Assembly (NCBI GenBank): GCA_020425605.1
Contig: JAGQRH010000009.1
Coordinates: 61,031-125,030, forward strand
Source: Planctomycetota bacterium
GTDB lineage: Bacteria; Planctomycetota; UBA8742; UBA2392
Reading direction: 5' to 3'
DNA: 64,000 nucleotides
Positions 1 to 7,805 of the stretch are shown here, in pieces. The notes beneath the pieces are model-generated. The model was not told the origin of the DNA, ran no database searches, and was given only the letters and a program-made list of their open reading frames with translations. Position numbers and translations under genes: made by a program. How positions within the stretch are numbered: position 1 is the first letter of the stretch; the number at the start of each line of letters is the position of its first letter.

Positions 1-580
1 CGAGCTGCGTATCTGTGGGCCATTCGGGGCCGGCGCCAAGCGCGCGCTTGACCCAGATGCTCATGGCGTCTCGCGCGATCCAGGCGTGGCCGAACAGAAG
101 CACCATGGCGAGCAGGCTGCCCATCACCATGTAGAGCAGGCGTCGAGACCGGACGGCCTCATTGAACTGCAGGCGTCCGGCAATATCGAAAGACTCGCTG
201 ACGACGGCGCGGATCATGTCCTCACTGCCGGCGTCCTTGTAACGCTCCTGGTTCTTCAGCATCTGTAGCGAGCTGATCAAGCGGTCGTTCAACAGCGGGT
301 ACTCGCGCTCAACCAACAGGGCGAGGTCTTCGTCAGAAAGAGTGCGAGACAGCGGGTAAAACAATGACCGAACAGCGATCACGGCCAATATCAGCAACGC
401 AACGACAAGGAACCCGACGCGAAGCCCGCCCGGCAGCTTGAGCAGCAGGTCCGTGTAGAACAGCCACAGCGTAAGTCCGGCCGCCCACATGGTCAGTTTT
501 GCCAAGCCCCACGAGAAGAACATCAGCCGAATGTGGCCGCGCAGTTGGGACAGTTTCTTTTCAATCAGCGTAAGGCTCAT
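1..580 (-). CDS. Large membrane protein, DUF4175-like (C-terminus outside window)
   Basis: Only the first 193 codons are in the window; the frame is still open at base 1. The start ATG directly abuts the stop codon of the upstream FecR-like gene, so it is probably the third gene of the sigma-factor operon. Three hydrophobic segments are visible, at about residues 19-47, 52-75 and 145-167, separated by a soluble stretch that includes LVEREYPLLNDRLISSLQ. That phrase and the layout (two N-terminal helices, a soluble part, a third helix) recall long membrane proteins annotated as DUF4175 or hypothetical in Planctomycetota. No enzymatic motif is visible. Family placement is from memory and uncertain; membrane location is well supported. 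Confidence 0.7.
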   Translation of the reverse strand, partial: MSLTLIEKKLSQLRGHIRLMFFSWGLAKLTMWAAGLTLWLFYTDLLLKLPGGLRVGFLVVALLILAVIAVRSLFYPLSRTLSDEDLALLVEREYPLLNDRLISSLQMLKNQERYKDAGSEDMIRAVVSESFDIAGRLQFNEAVRSRRLLYMVMGSLLAMVLLFGHAWIARDAMSIWVKRALGAGPEWPTDTQL

Positions 581-1885
581 CTAGCGCTTCCTGAGATCGA
601 GCTTCAAATTGTTGCTATCGATTCGCACGCGGGCTTCGCCAGGTGGGCCGTAGAGGTCGCCGCGATACTCCAGTCTCAGCCAGTGTTCAACCGGCGGAGT
701 GCTGACGAGCAACGAGGAAATATCAAACGTGAAGCGGTAGTACTCGCCACGGTCGAGCCAGACTTCGCCGGTGTGGTCGCTGCTTACGTCCGGCTCCGGC
801 GTCACGGGCCATGGCGGCAGTGTCACATTCTCGGGCACGCCTTCTTCTGGCGAATACTGCGAGACGTGGGAGATCTGAAGCATATAGATCGGGTCACGGA
901 ACACATTGTCCGCATCGATGGCCCGACGCACCTTCACCGGCACATAGCCATCATTTGCGAGCGTGACCTGGATCAGCGACTTGCTGGTTGCGACTGCATC
1001 CAGTGTCAGCTTCAGCACCGGGCGCGCAGGGTCGGGAAGCTTGCCGCGCTCAACCGACGTGCAGTAGCCCGCGGGAACCGGGAAGCTGCGGTCTGAGTCC
1101 AGCCCGTAGACCCGGGCGCTGCCGTCACCGACGCTGATCTGGGTCTCGACTCCGTCGCGTGTAACTTCGAGGCTGAGGCTGCCCTGGTCTACCTGGACGA
1201 GGCAGTGCGGAGTAACGATCACGAACGGGCCCTCGCCCATCCCCCCCGGCTGGACATCGAGGCGGCGGAGGAAGCCGCGGGTCAATTCAACCCGGCGCGT
1301 TTTTGTGAACTTGAACTCGGTGTTCTGCCCAAGCTCGATCGTGCTGTAGGTGTTGTCCACGCCAGTCGGCAGCCAGATGAACGCGTCGTATGCGCCAGTG
1401 TTTTCTGGGCTGTCCGCTTCGGACTTGAGAGTCAGCTCGCGGCGCTCAACTTCCGCGCGACGCTGGCCCATTACCAGTGATGGATTGTGATACACGATTT
1501 GACCGATCACGTCGGGCGCCGCGGAAGAGCCGCCGCTGGAGCCGACAGCAATCAGAATCGCGATCGCCGCAATCGCGACCAGCACGGCCAGCATGAAAGA
1601 GCGGCGAAGCATGCAGTGGACGCCGGGAATCGCACCCTGGAACGCGCCGTCCTTCTTCATGTGTGCACGCAGTCGCTCATAGCTTCCGCGCCGGGGAGCA
1701 ACCTTGCGGACTTCCTGGTGCAACTTCAGGTGAGCGCGAATCTCGGCGAGTTCGTCCTTGAGTGACGGATCAGCCTCGATCTTCTTTTCGAGCTGCTGCT
1801 GGGCGTCTGAATCCAGCTCGCCCAAGGTGTACGACAGCAACTGAACGCCGCCCAACGGCTGCGTGAGTTTCTCGTCATCAAGCAT
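581..1885 (-). CDS. FecR-like, anti-sigma-type membrane protein
   Basis: A 434-residue protein. The N-terminal 60-70 residues (LLSYTLGELD followed by a charged helix) resemble the cytoplasmic anti-sigma domain that binds ECF factors, without the zinc ligands HxxxCxxC. One membrane helix lies at about residues 93-115. The C-terminal 300 residues are extracytoplasmic and beta-rich, with a FecR-like part around GPFVIVTPHCLVQVDQGSLSLEV. Its start overlaps the end of the ECF sigma gene by 8 bases, so the two are translationally coupled. The likely role is to hold the sigma factor at the membrane and respond to an envelope signal. The role is inferred from order and domain layout; no partner is proven. 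Confidence 0.82.
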   Translation of the reverse strand: MLDDEKLTQPLGGVQLLSYTLGELDSDAQQQLEKKIEADPSLKDELAEIRAHLKLHQEVRKVAPRRGSYERLRAHMKKDGAFQGAIPGVHCMLRRSFMLAVLVAIAAIAILIAVGSSGGSSAAPDVIGQIVYHNPSLVMGQRRAEVERRELTLKSEADSPENTGAYDAFIWLPTGVDNTYSTIELGQNTEFKFTKTRRVELTRGFLRRLDVQPGGMGEGPFVIVTPHCLVQVDQGSLSLEVTRDGVETQISVGDGSARVYGLDSDRSFPVPAGYCTSVERGKLPDPARPVLKLTLDAVATSKSLIQVTLANDGYVPVKVRRAIDADNVFRDPIYMLQISHVSQYSPEEGVPENVTLPPWPVTPEPDVSSDHTGEVWLDRGEYYRFTFDISSLLVSTPPVEHWLRLEYRGDLYGPPGEARVRIDSNNLKLDLRKR

Positions 1886-2567
1886 TCTTCACCCCCTCGG
1901 CCTGTGGGCCGACGAAGCGCTTCAACTTGTCCCGGAGCTTCTTTTCTGCGTAGTAGACTCGCGACTTCACGGTTCCCAACGGGATCTCCAGCGCTTCCGC
2001 GATCTCGGTGTAAGTCATGCCCTGGTAGAAGCTCATAACCAGCACCAACCGGTGCATGGGGTCGAGGTCGAGCAAGCCGCTGCGGACGCCGTCTTCGATC
2101 TCGCGCTTTTCAGCGCGCGAATCAGGCGACTCTTCCTTGCCGCTGGCCATCTCCTCTATCAATTGAACGGGGCGGATTGCCGCGTATCGACCACTGGTGG
2201 TTGCGCGAGGATCGCCTTCAGACAGGGCATCTACCCGGCCGGAATCCAGGAGGCTGTCACTCTCGATATCCACGGCGCGCCTGACGGACTTGCGGCGGGC
2301 TTCGAGGTCGATCCAGCAGTTTCGGCCGATGCGGTAGATCCAGCTGGATACCTTCAGGTCCTCGCGGAACGTCATCGCGCCACGCCAGACCCGCATGAAT
2401 GTTTCCTGAAGCAGGTCTTCGGCCCGCCCGTCATCCCAGCTCAGGCGGTAGAAAAGCGCATAGAGTCGACGGTAGTACTTGTAGAACAGCTGCTCAAACG
2501 CCTCCATGTTGCCGCGCTTGATCGCGGCCATCAGCTTCAGGTCCTGATTCTCGGAGGCGGTAGACAT
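1878..2567 (-). CDS. ECF-type RNA polymerase sigma factor
   Basis: A 229-residue sigma-70 family protein of the ECF class. Region 2 spans about residues 25-65 (FYRLSWDDGRAEDLLQETF, then MRVW) and region 4 about 165-215 (YTEIAEALEIPLGTVKSR, the helix-turn-helix for the -35 element). The linker between them is unusually long, about 65 residues rich in charged amino acids. The ATG is preceded by GGAGCAGG. A putative ECF promoter in the same orientation lies just upstream (2593-2621), and very similar sequences precede two downstream anti-sigma-like genes, so it probably controls itself and them. It is first in an operon with the FecR-like protein. Sigma identity is firm; the regulon is inferred. 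Confidence 0.95.
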   Translation of the reverse strand: MSTASENQDLKLMAAIKRGNMEAFEQLFYKYYRRLYALFYRLSWDDGRAEDLLQETFMRVWRGAMTFREDLKVSSWIYRIGRNCWIDLEARRKSVRRAVDIESDSLLDSGRVDALSEGDPRATTSGRYAAIRPVQLIEEMASGKEESPDSRAEKREIEDGVRSGLLDLDPMHRLVLVMSFYQGMTYTEIAEALEIPLGTVKSRVYYAEKKLRDKLKRFVGPQAEGVKNA

Positions 2568-2592
2568 CCTGCTCCAGCCAACTGTGCAAAGG

Positions 2593-2621
2593 TAATACGC
2601 GCCGAAGGTGCGTACGGTTCG
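2593..2621 (-). promoter_or_regulatory. Putative ECF-type promoter of the sigma operon
   Basis: On the minus strand it reads CGAACC, 17 bases, GTATTA. This matches the GAAC(-35)/GTCT-like(-10) layout of ECF promoters and closely resembles the two sites at 6258 and 7677. The -10 ends 25 bases before the sigma ATG. It would give autoregulation. Confidence 0.5.
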
Positions 2622-2723
2622 CGTAAATCCCGCAACTGGTCCAATTTAGGCGTTGGGCCGCTCATCCACAAGCGGGCCGCGAAGCTTGACGGGATCAACC
2701 TGGGCCGGTTTGATGGTCGCTTA

Positions 2724-3449
2724 ATGACCAACAAAATGCGCAAACTGCCGTTGTTGGGTGTGGCGCTGGCCTTGACCGTGCTCGCCACGGCGGCCATCAA
2801 GGCGCAACTCGCCCCGTCTCATCTGCCCGATCCCTTGTACACCAAGTCTGCGACCTTCGAGGACGGCGACTGGAAGTGGGCCGATTCCAAGAAGGGCACC
2901 GTCAAGGGCACCGTAAGCTTCAGTACGCGACGGCCGCAGCAGCCGATTGTGGTCTACCTTGTGAAGCTCGGTACTGATGAAAAGGCCGGTGAGCAAGGCC
3001 TGTACGACGTGCCGGACATGATTGAGGTCAGTCAGCAGGGCGGCAAATTTGAGCCCAGCTTTGCCGTGTTGGTGCGCAAGCAGAAAGTGAAGTTCCTGAA
3101 CGACGAAGAAAAAGAGATCAGCCACAACGTTTACTTTCTCGGTGACATTGAGGCAGACCTCGGGATCTTCGACCAGGGTGAAAGCCGCGAGCATGACTTC
3201 GAGGAAGCGGGCGAAGTCAGTGTCCATTGCAGCATCCACAAGCGTATGGACGCCAAGTTCTATGTCGCACCAAACCCTGCGTTTGCCGTCCTTGAGGCCG
3301 ATGCAAGCTCCTTCGAAATCAAGGATGTACCGGCCGGCAAGTACAAGCTGCACACCTGGCAGAAGCAGAAGCGCTTCAAGGACTTTGAAACCACGGTTGA
3401 GGTTACGGACGCTGGGACAACGGACGTGACTGTGGAGATGGCACGATGA
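2724..3449 (+). CDS. Secreted type-1 copper protein (plastocyanin/amicyanin-like)
   Basis: A 241-residue exported protein with an N-terminal hydrophobic signal (LLGVALALTVLATAAI). The C-terminal half has a cupredoxin site: His in SHNVYF and the cluster VHCSIHKRM, which is C-x2-H-x2-M as in amicyanin. The four ligands of a blue copper centre are therefore all present. A further beta-sandwich-like tail follows (YKLHTWQKQKRFKDFETTVEV), resembling the carboxypeptidase-regulatory-like part often attached to such domains. The frame is open far upstream, but the signal peptide fixes the start here or at the second ATG (2736). The gene overlaps the next by 4 bases, so it is co-translated with a lipoprotein and a cyclase. 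It probably carries electrons or senses copper or redox state outside the membrane. Confidence 0.85.
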   Translation: MTNKMRKLPLLGVALALTVLATAAIKAQLAPSHLPDPLYTKSATFEDGDWKWADSKKGTVKGTVSFSTRRPQQPIVVYLVKLGTDEKAGEQGLYDVPDMIEVSQQGGKFEPSFAVLVRKQKVKFLNDEEKEISHNVYFLGDIEADLGIFDQGESREHDFEEAGEVSVHCSIHKRMDAKFYVAPNPAFAVLEADASSFEIKDVPAGKYKLHTWQKQKRFKDFETTVEVTDAGTTDVTVEMAR

Positions 3450-4192
3450 GACCAGCCACCAGCATTTGTGCACTGGGGCTGATCGGGCTCATGCTGGCCT
3501 CATGTGCAAGCGCGCCTAGCTATCCCGAGCCGCAAGGCAGCAACGGCCAGATCCTCGTGGATCTCAAAGGCGAGCCGAAGGAAGGCGTCACGGGCCCCAA
3601 GCGCCGGGAAGTACGGGAAGACTACAGCACCCGCCGCGAGAGCATTGAGAAGGGCGAGTCCTTTGAGCGCGTCGACTACAGCGATCTTCCGGATGTGGTT
3701 GTAGTAGTCGACGGCGCGCCGGCGCGAGCGGCGGCGCCATCTGCATCTGAGCTTGAGATCAATGACGACGGCTTCAGCCGCGGCCAGTTGATAGCGGTCA
3801 AGGCCGGCGCGTCAGCTCAGTTCACTTTGCGCAACGCGCGAGGCTCGTCCGTGCATTTGTACGGATTCAATGCTGCGGATGGATCGTTTGAATCGGAAGT
3901 CGGGGCGGGATCGCTGGGCACCGTGAAAGTGAGCAACCCCGGACGCTACGACGTCTACTGTGATGAAGATGAGTCGTTGCATTGCATCCTGTTCGTCGTC
4001 GAGTCCGCAGCCTGGATCGGCGACAGCGAAGACGGCGCGTTCTTCAACGATCTGCCGCCGGGCGAATACGAAGTCACGGTCTATCCGCCGCGGCTGCCTG
4101 AGTGGTCCAAGAAAGTGAAGGTCGTCGCCGGCAAACGAACCACGCTGACGGCCGAGCTGACGGTCAACAATCTGCCCAAAGTCGGTAAATGA
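3446..4192 (+). CDS. Lipoprotein with degenerate cupredoxin-like fold
   Basis: A 248-residue lipoprotein with lipobox LASC at residues 17-20. The middle contains a cupredoxin-like pattern (AQFTLRNARGSSVHLYGF, later RYDVYCDEDESLHC), but the spacing does not match the standard copper ligands: a His, then Cys-x6-His-Cys. It ends in a beta-rich stretch (LPPGEYEVTVYPPRLPEW), like the tail of the upstream copper protein, so the two may be distant paralogues. It overlaps both neighbours by 4 bases (ATGA junctions). It may be the membrane-anchored partner that passes a signal from the copper protein to the cyclase. That is inference; the lipoprotein call is firm. Confidence 0.8.
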   Translation: MRPATSICALGLIGLMLASCASAPSYPEPQGSNGQILVDLKGEPKEGVTGPKRREVREDYSTRRESIEKGESFERVDYSDLPDVVVVVDGAPARAAAPSASELEINDDGFSRGQLIAVKAGASAQFTLRNARGSSVHLYGFNAADGSFESEVGAGSLGTVKVSNPGRYDVYCDEDESLHCILFVVESAAWIGDSEDGAFFNDLPPGEYEVTVYPPRLPEWSKKVKVVAGKRTTLTAELTVNNLPKVGK

Positions 4193-6252
4193 GTCTTCGC
4201 TACAAGGCGTTGATTGCTGTGATCGCGCTGGTTGCGTTCCTGACCGGCTTCCTTGTGGTCAGCAGCAGCAGCCTGTTCGAAGAAGACGCCCGACGGCGAA
4301 TTAATAACGAGCTCCACAAAGACCAGAAGATCCTTGAGTTGCGCATCGACAACGCGGCCGTGATCTCTCGTACCGGCATCAAGGCAAGCTCAGCCAGCAG
4401 CGAACTCGTCCAGCTGTTCAATGATCGCGGCATCACCACACTTGCTGAGAACCTCTACCCGTTCGCGCAGGACTGGCGCCGCGACGCAGATGGCGATGTC
4501 GCGCTTGCCGTCATTGACTCGTTCGTGGCAGAGGAGAGGAAGGCAAGGCTGCTGGCCCCGGTCGGTGACGCCCTGGCGTTTGTGTCTATCGCAGAGCGCA
4601 AAGAAAGCACGGCCGAGTGGCGCTCCAGGCTCTTCTCGGACAAGGAACTGCTCGGGTTCATCGGCAATTTCTACGACCGTGCGTTCAAGCAGGGCGATGC
4701 GGTCGGAATGCCGGACAGCGAGGTGGCGGTGCTGCCCGTCGCTGGGCGCGTCTATCTGGTTGTTCAAAACTACCTGTGGGAGAGTGTTCAGGACCGGATC
4801 GTGATCGGCGTAGCAGTCGTGTTGACCGAGCTGTCGCGCGACTGGCTCGAACGCACGGACACGGAAGATCAGTCGGCCGACCTGGACAGCATCGAGAAGA
4901 TCGTCTTCACGGGCGAGGTGGTCGCCTCCTCTACGCTTGGCTCGGCTGCTCAGCCGGACTCACAGGCGGCCGAGGACATCGTGGCGCGTGCCCGTGAGCT
5001 CGGGGCAATCAACGAACAACGCGGGCGCAAGGAATTCGAGTTTCAGCGCAACGACGAGACATTCCTGGGCGTCGCGTTCAGCAGCAACCTGTCACCGCCT
5101 GAGCTGGTCAATCGACCGGGTTTCGTCGCGTTCAAGAGCCTCGACGCTGAACTCATGCCGTTCAAGGACTTACGAGAGCGGGTGTTCATGATCGGCGGGG
5201 GACTCGGCCTGATTGCAGCGATCATAGCCTACTTCGGGGCGTACCTAGTGATCCGGCAGCTTCGCCAGATGCAGGAAGCCACCTTGAGGATCCGTGGTGG
5301 CGACTTCGACACGCGCGTGAATGTGCGCGGGCGCGACGAATTGGCCAAGCTCGGGAAGGCGTTCAATGACATGACGTCCGGGCTCAAGGCGCTGGGCATG
5401 TACACACACGACACGCTGGCGCGCAATCTGCTCGACAATCCGGGCATGATGCAGTCGGCCAGCATCCGCGAAGAAGGCAGTATCTTCTTCAGTGACATCA
5501 AGGGTTTCACGGGCATCAGTGAAGGTTTGAGTGCTGAGGACCTGACGGCACAGCTCAACGAGTACTTCACCGCACTCGGCAAAGAGCTTCGTGAGCAGAA
5601 AGGCTACGTCGACAAATTCATCGGCGACTCGATCATGGCCTTCTGGGGGCCGCCGTTCGTCAAGGAAGGTGACTACGCCGTGCGCGCCTGCGAGACGGCC
5701 ATCGAGTCATTCAAAGTTGCTGCGCGACTTCGCGAGGAATGGAGCAAGCAGAAAAAACCGTTGTTCTTTCAGAGGATCGGCATTGCAACGGGTGAAGTCG
5801 TGATCGGCAACATCGGCACAGAGACGAAGAAGAACTTTACCGTGATCGGCGACAGCGTGAACCTGGCCAGCCGGCTGGAGGGCGCAAACAAGCTCTACGG
5901 TACGGAGATTCTCGTCGACGAGCGCACGCGAGAGATGGCAAGAAAGTTCGTCATCTTCCGCGAGATCGACCAGATAAGAGTAGTCGGCAAGACGCGCCCG
6001 GTACGGGTGTTCGAGCCATTGGCAATGGTCGGTGGTGAAACGGCGGTGTACTCGACCGAGTTCATGAAGTACGAGCAAGCGCTGGCCCACTATCGAGAGC
6101 GAAGGTTCGACGAGGCGATCGCGCTGTTGAACGAGATGCTGGAATGGAAGCCAGACGACGGGCCGTCGCTATGGCTGCTGGCGATCTGTCGCGAGCTGTC
6201 AGCGGCGGTGCCGGAGGGATGGGAGCCGGTCACCACCGCGACCAGCAAATAA
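4189..6252 (+). CDS. Membrane class III adenylate/guanylate cyclase with HAMP domain
   Basis: A 687-residue receptor cyclase. A first membrane helix lies at about residues 4-25, an extracytoplasmic sensor region at 26-328, a second helix at about 329-352, HAMP at 353-405, and a class III cyclase domain at about 428-615. Metal-binding aspartates are seen in FFSDIKGFTG and GDSIMAFWG, and the C-terminal catalytic part in NFTVIGDSVNLASRLEG. A TPR-like segment ends the protein (YRERRFDEAIALLNEML). It makes cAMP or cGMP; the substrate cannot be told here. It overlaps the lipoprotein by 4 bases, making a three-gene unit. The sensor presumably reads the periplasmic copper protein or lipoprotein. Confidence 0.93.
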   Translation: MSLRYKALIAVIALVAFLTGFLVVSSSSLFEEDARRRINNELHKDQKILELRIDNAAVISRTGIKASSASSELVQLFNDRGITTLAENLYPFAQDWRRDADGDVALAVIDSFVAEERKARLLAPVGDALAFVSIAERKESTAEWRSRLFSDKELLGFIGNFYDRAFKQGDAVGMPDSEVAVLPVAGRVYLVVQNYLWESVQDRIVIGVAVVLTELSRDWLERTDTEDQSADLDSIEKIVFTGEVVASSTLGSAAQPDSQAAEDIVARARELGAINEQRGRKEFEFQRNDETFLGVAFSSNLSPPELVNRPGFVAFKSLDAELMPFKDLRERVFMIGGGLGLIAAIIAYFGAYLVIRQLRQMQEATLRIRGGDFDTRVNVRGRDELAKLGKAFNDMTSGLKALGMYTHDTLARNLLDNPGMMQSASIREEGSIFFSDIKGFTGISEGLSAEDLTAQLNEYFTALGKELREQKGYVDKFIGDSIMAFWGPPFVKEGDYAVRACETAIESFKVAARLREEWSKQKKPLFFQRIGIATGEVVIGNIGTETKKNFTVIGDSVNLASRLEGANKLYGTEILVDERTREMARKFVIFREIDQIRVVGKTRPVRVFEPLAMVGGETAVYSTEFMKYEQALAHYRERRFDEAIALLNEMLEWKPDDGPSLWLLAICRELSAAVPEGWEPVTTATSK

Positions 6253-6257
6253 ATTGC

Positions 6258-6286
6258 GGAACCGGTGAACCTTTTCGAGCGTCTAG
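6258..6286 (+). promoter_or_regulatory. Putative ECF-type promoter
   Basis: GGAACC, 17 bases, GTCTAG, followed by TTGC. This is the same layout and nearly the same sequence as the site at 7677 before the paralogous gene, and similar to the site before the ECF sigma operon. It begins 6 bases after the cyclase stop and would transcribe the gene starting at 6323. Confidence 0.6.
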
Positions 6287-6322
6287 TTGCTGAGGGGCCG
6301 AAGAGCCTCCGGGACGGATACC

Positions 6323-7633
6323 ATGGCGCTGACGAACGAACAAATGGAGTTGCTGCACGCCTGGGTCGACGGTGAAACGACGCCGGCCGAGAGCGAAATC
6401 GCAGCGCAACTCACCCGGAGCGACTCACAGGCCCAGCTCTACGTCGACGAGCTGAAACGCCTCAGGCAACTTGTAACCACGTACGGCTGCGTGCCGGCGC
6501 CGGAAGGCCTCCATGATCGGGTTTGCGCGGCGCTCAAAAATGAATTCGCCGCTCCTGTGATTCCATTGCCGCGCGCCCCCTGGCGATTGGCCCTGGCCGC
6601 AGCGGCCGCGGCGGTTGTTGTCAGCCTGGCGCTCGTGTATGTGCCTTCCCTGACTTCGTCGGGCAACGATACACCTCCTGCCATCGCCGAAAGCGCGAGT
6701 GGGAAATCGGACGCTCGCACGCAGATGGGCCCAGGCAGCGAACCCTTCGGCACCTTCGGAAAACGGGATGAGCGGAACTCCGGCGGGAAGGACTCTTCTG
6801 CATGGTCCGACGATCAGCACGACTCCAAGTCACCCTCCGAGCAGGCCGATAATGGGCTCGACCCCAGGCCGCCTGTGAGCCCGACAGACAAGTCCCCGAC
6901 CAAGCTGGTGCCACCCGAGGGCACAGACGGTCGTGGGCTGACGGTGGCCGTGCTGAGCCTGGATCGCGGCGTTGACCTGCCCTTCGAGCTGAGCGTCAAC
7001 CTGAATAGAGCCCGCGAAGCCAGTGTGCTGCAGGTCTACAACGACATGTTGATCGTCAGCAGCATGTACGGCTCAGCGCGGATCTCCGATTTCGCGCAGC
7101 CCGAAATCGAAAAGCAAGCGGAGAACCTAGCCAAGGAGTCAGCGACCAAGTTCATCGGGACAGACTTCAGCACGTTTGACGGTGTTGAAGTGGAGCTGGA
7201 CGCCGAAGACGTTCCGCAGTTGCTGGCTGCACTCAACCGCCTTACGGCCGAGCAGAACTATGGCGAAGTCATCGTGCCGGTAGATCTGCGCAAGTCGATC
7301 CAGTCGACCACGGCAACGGTGGACGAGCTTCAGGACATTTCTCGCGAACTGGAAGAGCTTGCGCGGGCCGACAAACCGTCCACTGACTCGGCAGATTCAG
7401 AAATCGCACGTGGCGGCGCCCGCGCCTATCTCCCGCCAGAGGTACAGCGTGACTGCGTCAATCGCGATGCCGATGCCATCTCGAGCAAAGACAATGAGGT
7501 CATGCTGGGTAAGGTACTTGACCGTGCCGCACTGTCTGATGCTGCCAAGGGCCCGGGGAACTCGCTCGCGGACCTCCAGGATCGGGTAAATGGGAATGAG
7601 CGTAAGATCAAACTCGTCATACGGTTACGCTGA
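6323..7633 (+). CDS. Anti-sigma-like membrane protein, paralogue 1
   Basis: A 436-residue protein. The N-terminal domain (LLHAWVDGETTPAESEIAA, about residues 8-60) resembles the sigma-binding domain of RsiW-type anti-sigma factors but lacks their zinc-binding His and Cys residues. A membrane helix follows (LALAAAAAAVVVSLALVYV, near residues 90-110), then a long extracytoplasmic part with an acidic low-complexity stretch and the motif MGPGSEPFG. The C-terminus carries VSSMYGSARISD and ends KLVIRLR. The next gene shares all of these. The ATG was chosen because the paralogue starts at the same place; the frame is open 12 codons upstream without support. An ECF-like promoter precedes it. Its partner sigma is probably the ECF factor at 1878-2567. 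Confidence 0.75.
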   Translation: MALTNEQMELLHAWVDGETTPAESEIAAQLTRSDSQAQLYVDELKRLRQLVTTYGCVPAPEGLHDRVCAALKNEFAAPVIPLPRAPWRLALAAAAAAVVVSLALVYVPSLTSSGNDTPPAIAESASGKSDARTQMGPGSEPFGTFGKRDERNSGGKDSSAWSDDQHDSKSPSEQADNGLDPRPPVSPTDKSPTKLVPPEGTDGRGLTVAVLSLDRGVDLPFELSVNLNRAREASVLQVYNDMLIVSSMYGSARISDFAQPEIEKQAENLAKESATKFIGTDFSTFDGVEVELDAEDVPQLLAALNRLTAEQNYGEVIVPVDLRKSIQSTTATVDELQDISRELEELARADKPSTDSADSEIARGGARAYLPPEVQRDCVNRDADAISSKDNEVMLGKVLDRAALSDAAKGPGNSLADLQDRVNGNERKIKLVIRLR

Positions 7634-7676
7634 TCTGCTCGAGTCGCACAATTCCCACAATATTTTGCCGCAACCT

Positions 7677-7705
7677 GGAACCACCAGGTCCCGAATGCCG
7701 TCTTA
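7677..7705 (+). promoter_or_regulatory. Putative ECF-type promoter
   Basis: GGAACC, 17 bases, GTCTTA, followed by GTTGC. It matches the site at 6258 in both boxes and in spacer length. The leader to the ATG at 7806 is about 95 bases and holds nothing else recognisable. Confidence 0.6.
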
Positions 7706-7805
7706 GTTGCGTGGCGGGACCCCTTCCTGCTGCTGCCGACTGGTTCAGTCGGGACGTGGGGATAGTAAGGTGCGGGAGCCAAGTCGCACCAAGGATTGGG
7801 ACAGC

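Noticed and set aside
1863..2723. Open frame continuing upstream of the copper-protein gene
   Set aside because: It runs antisense through the sigma-factor gene, has no ribosome-binding site and would place about 290 residues before a clear signal peptide.
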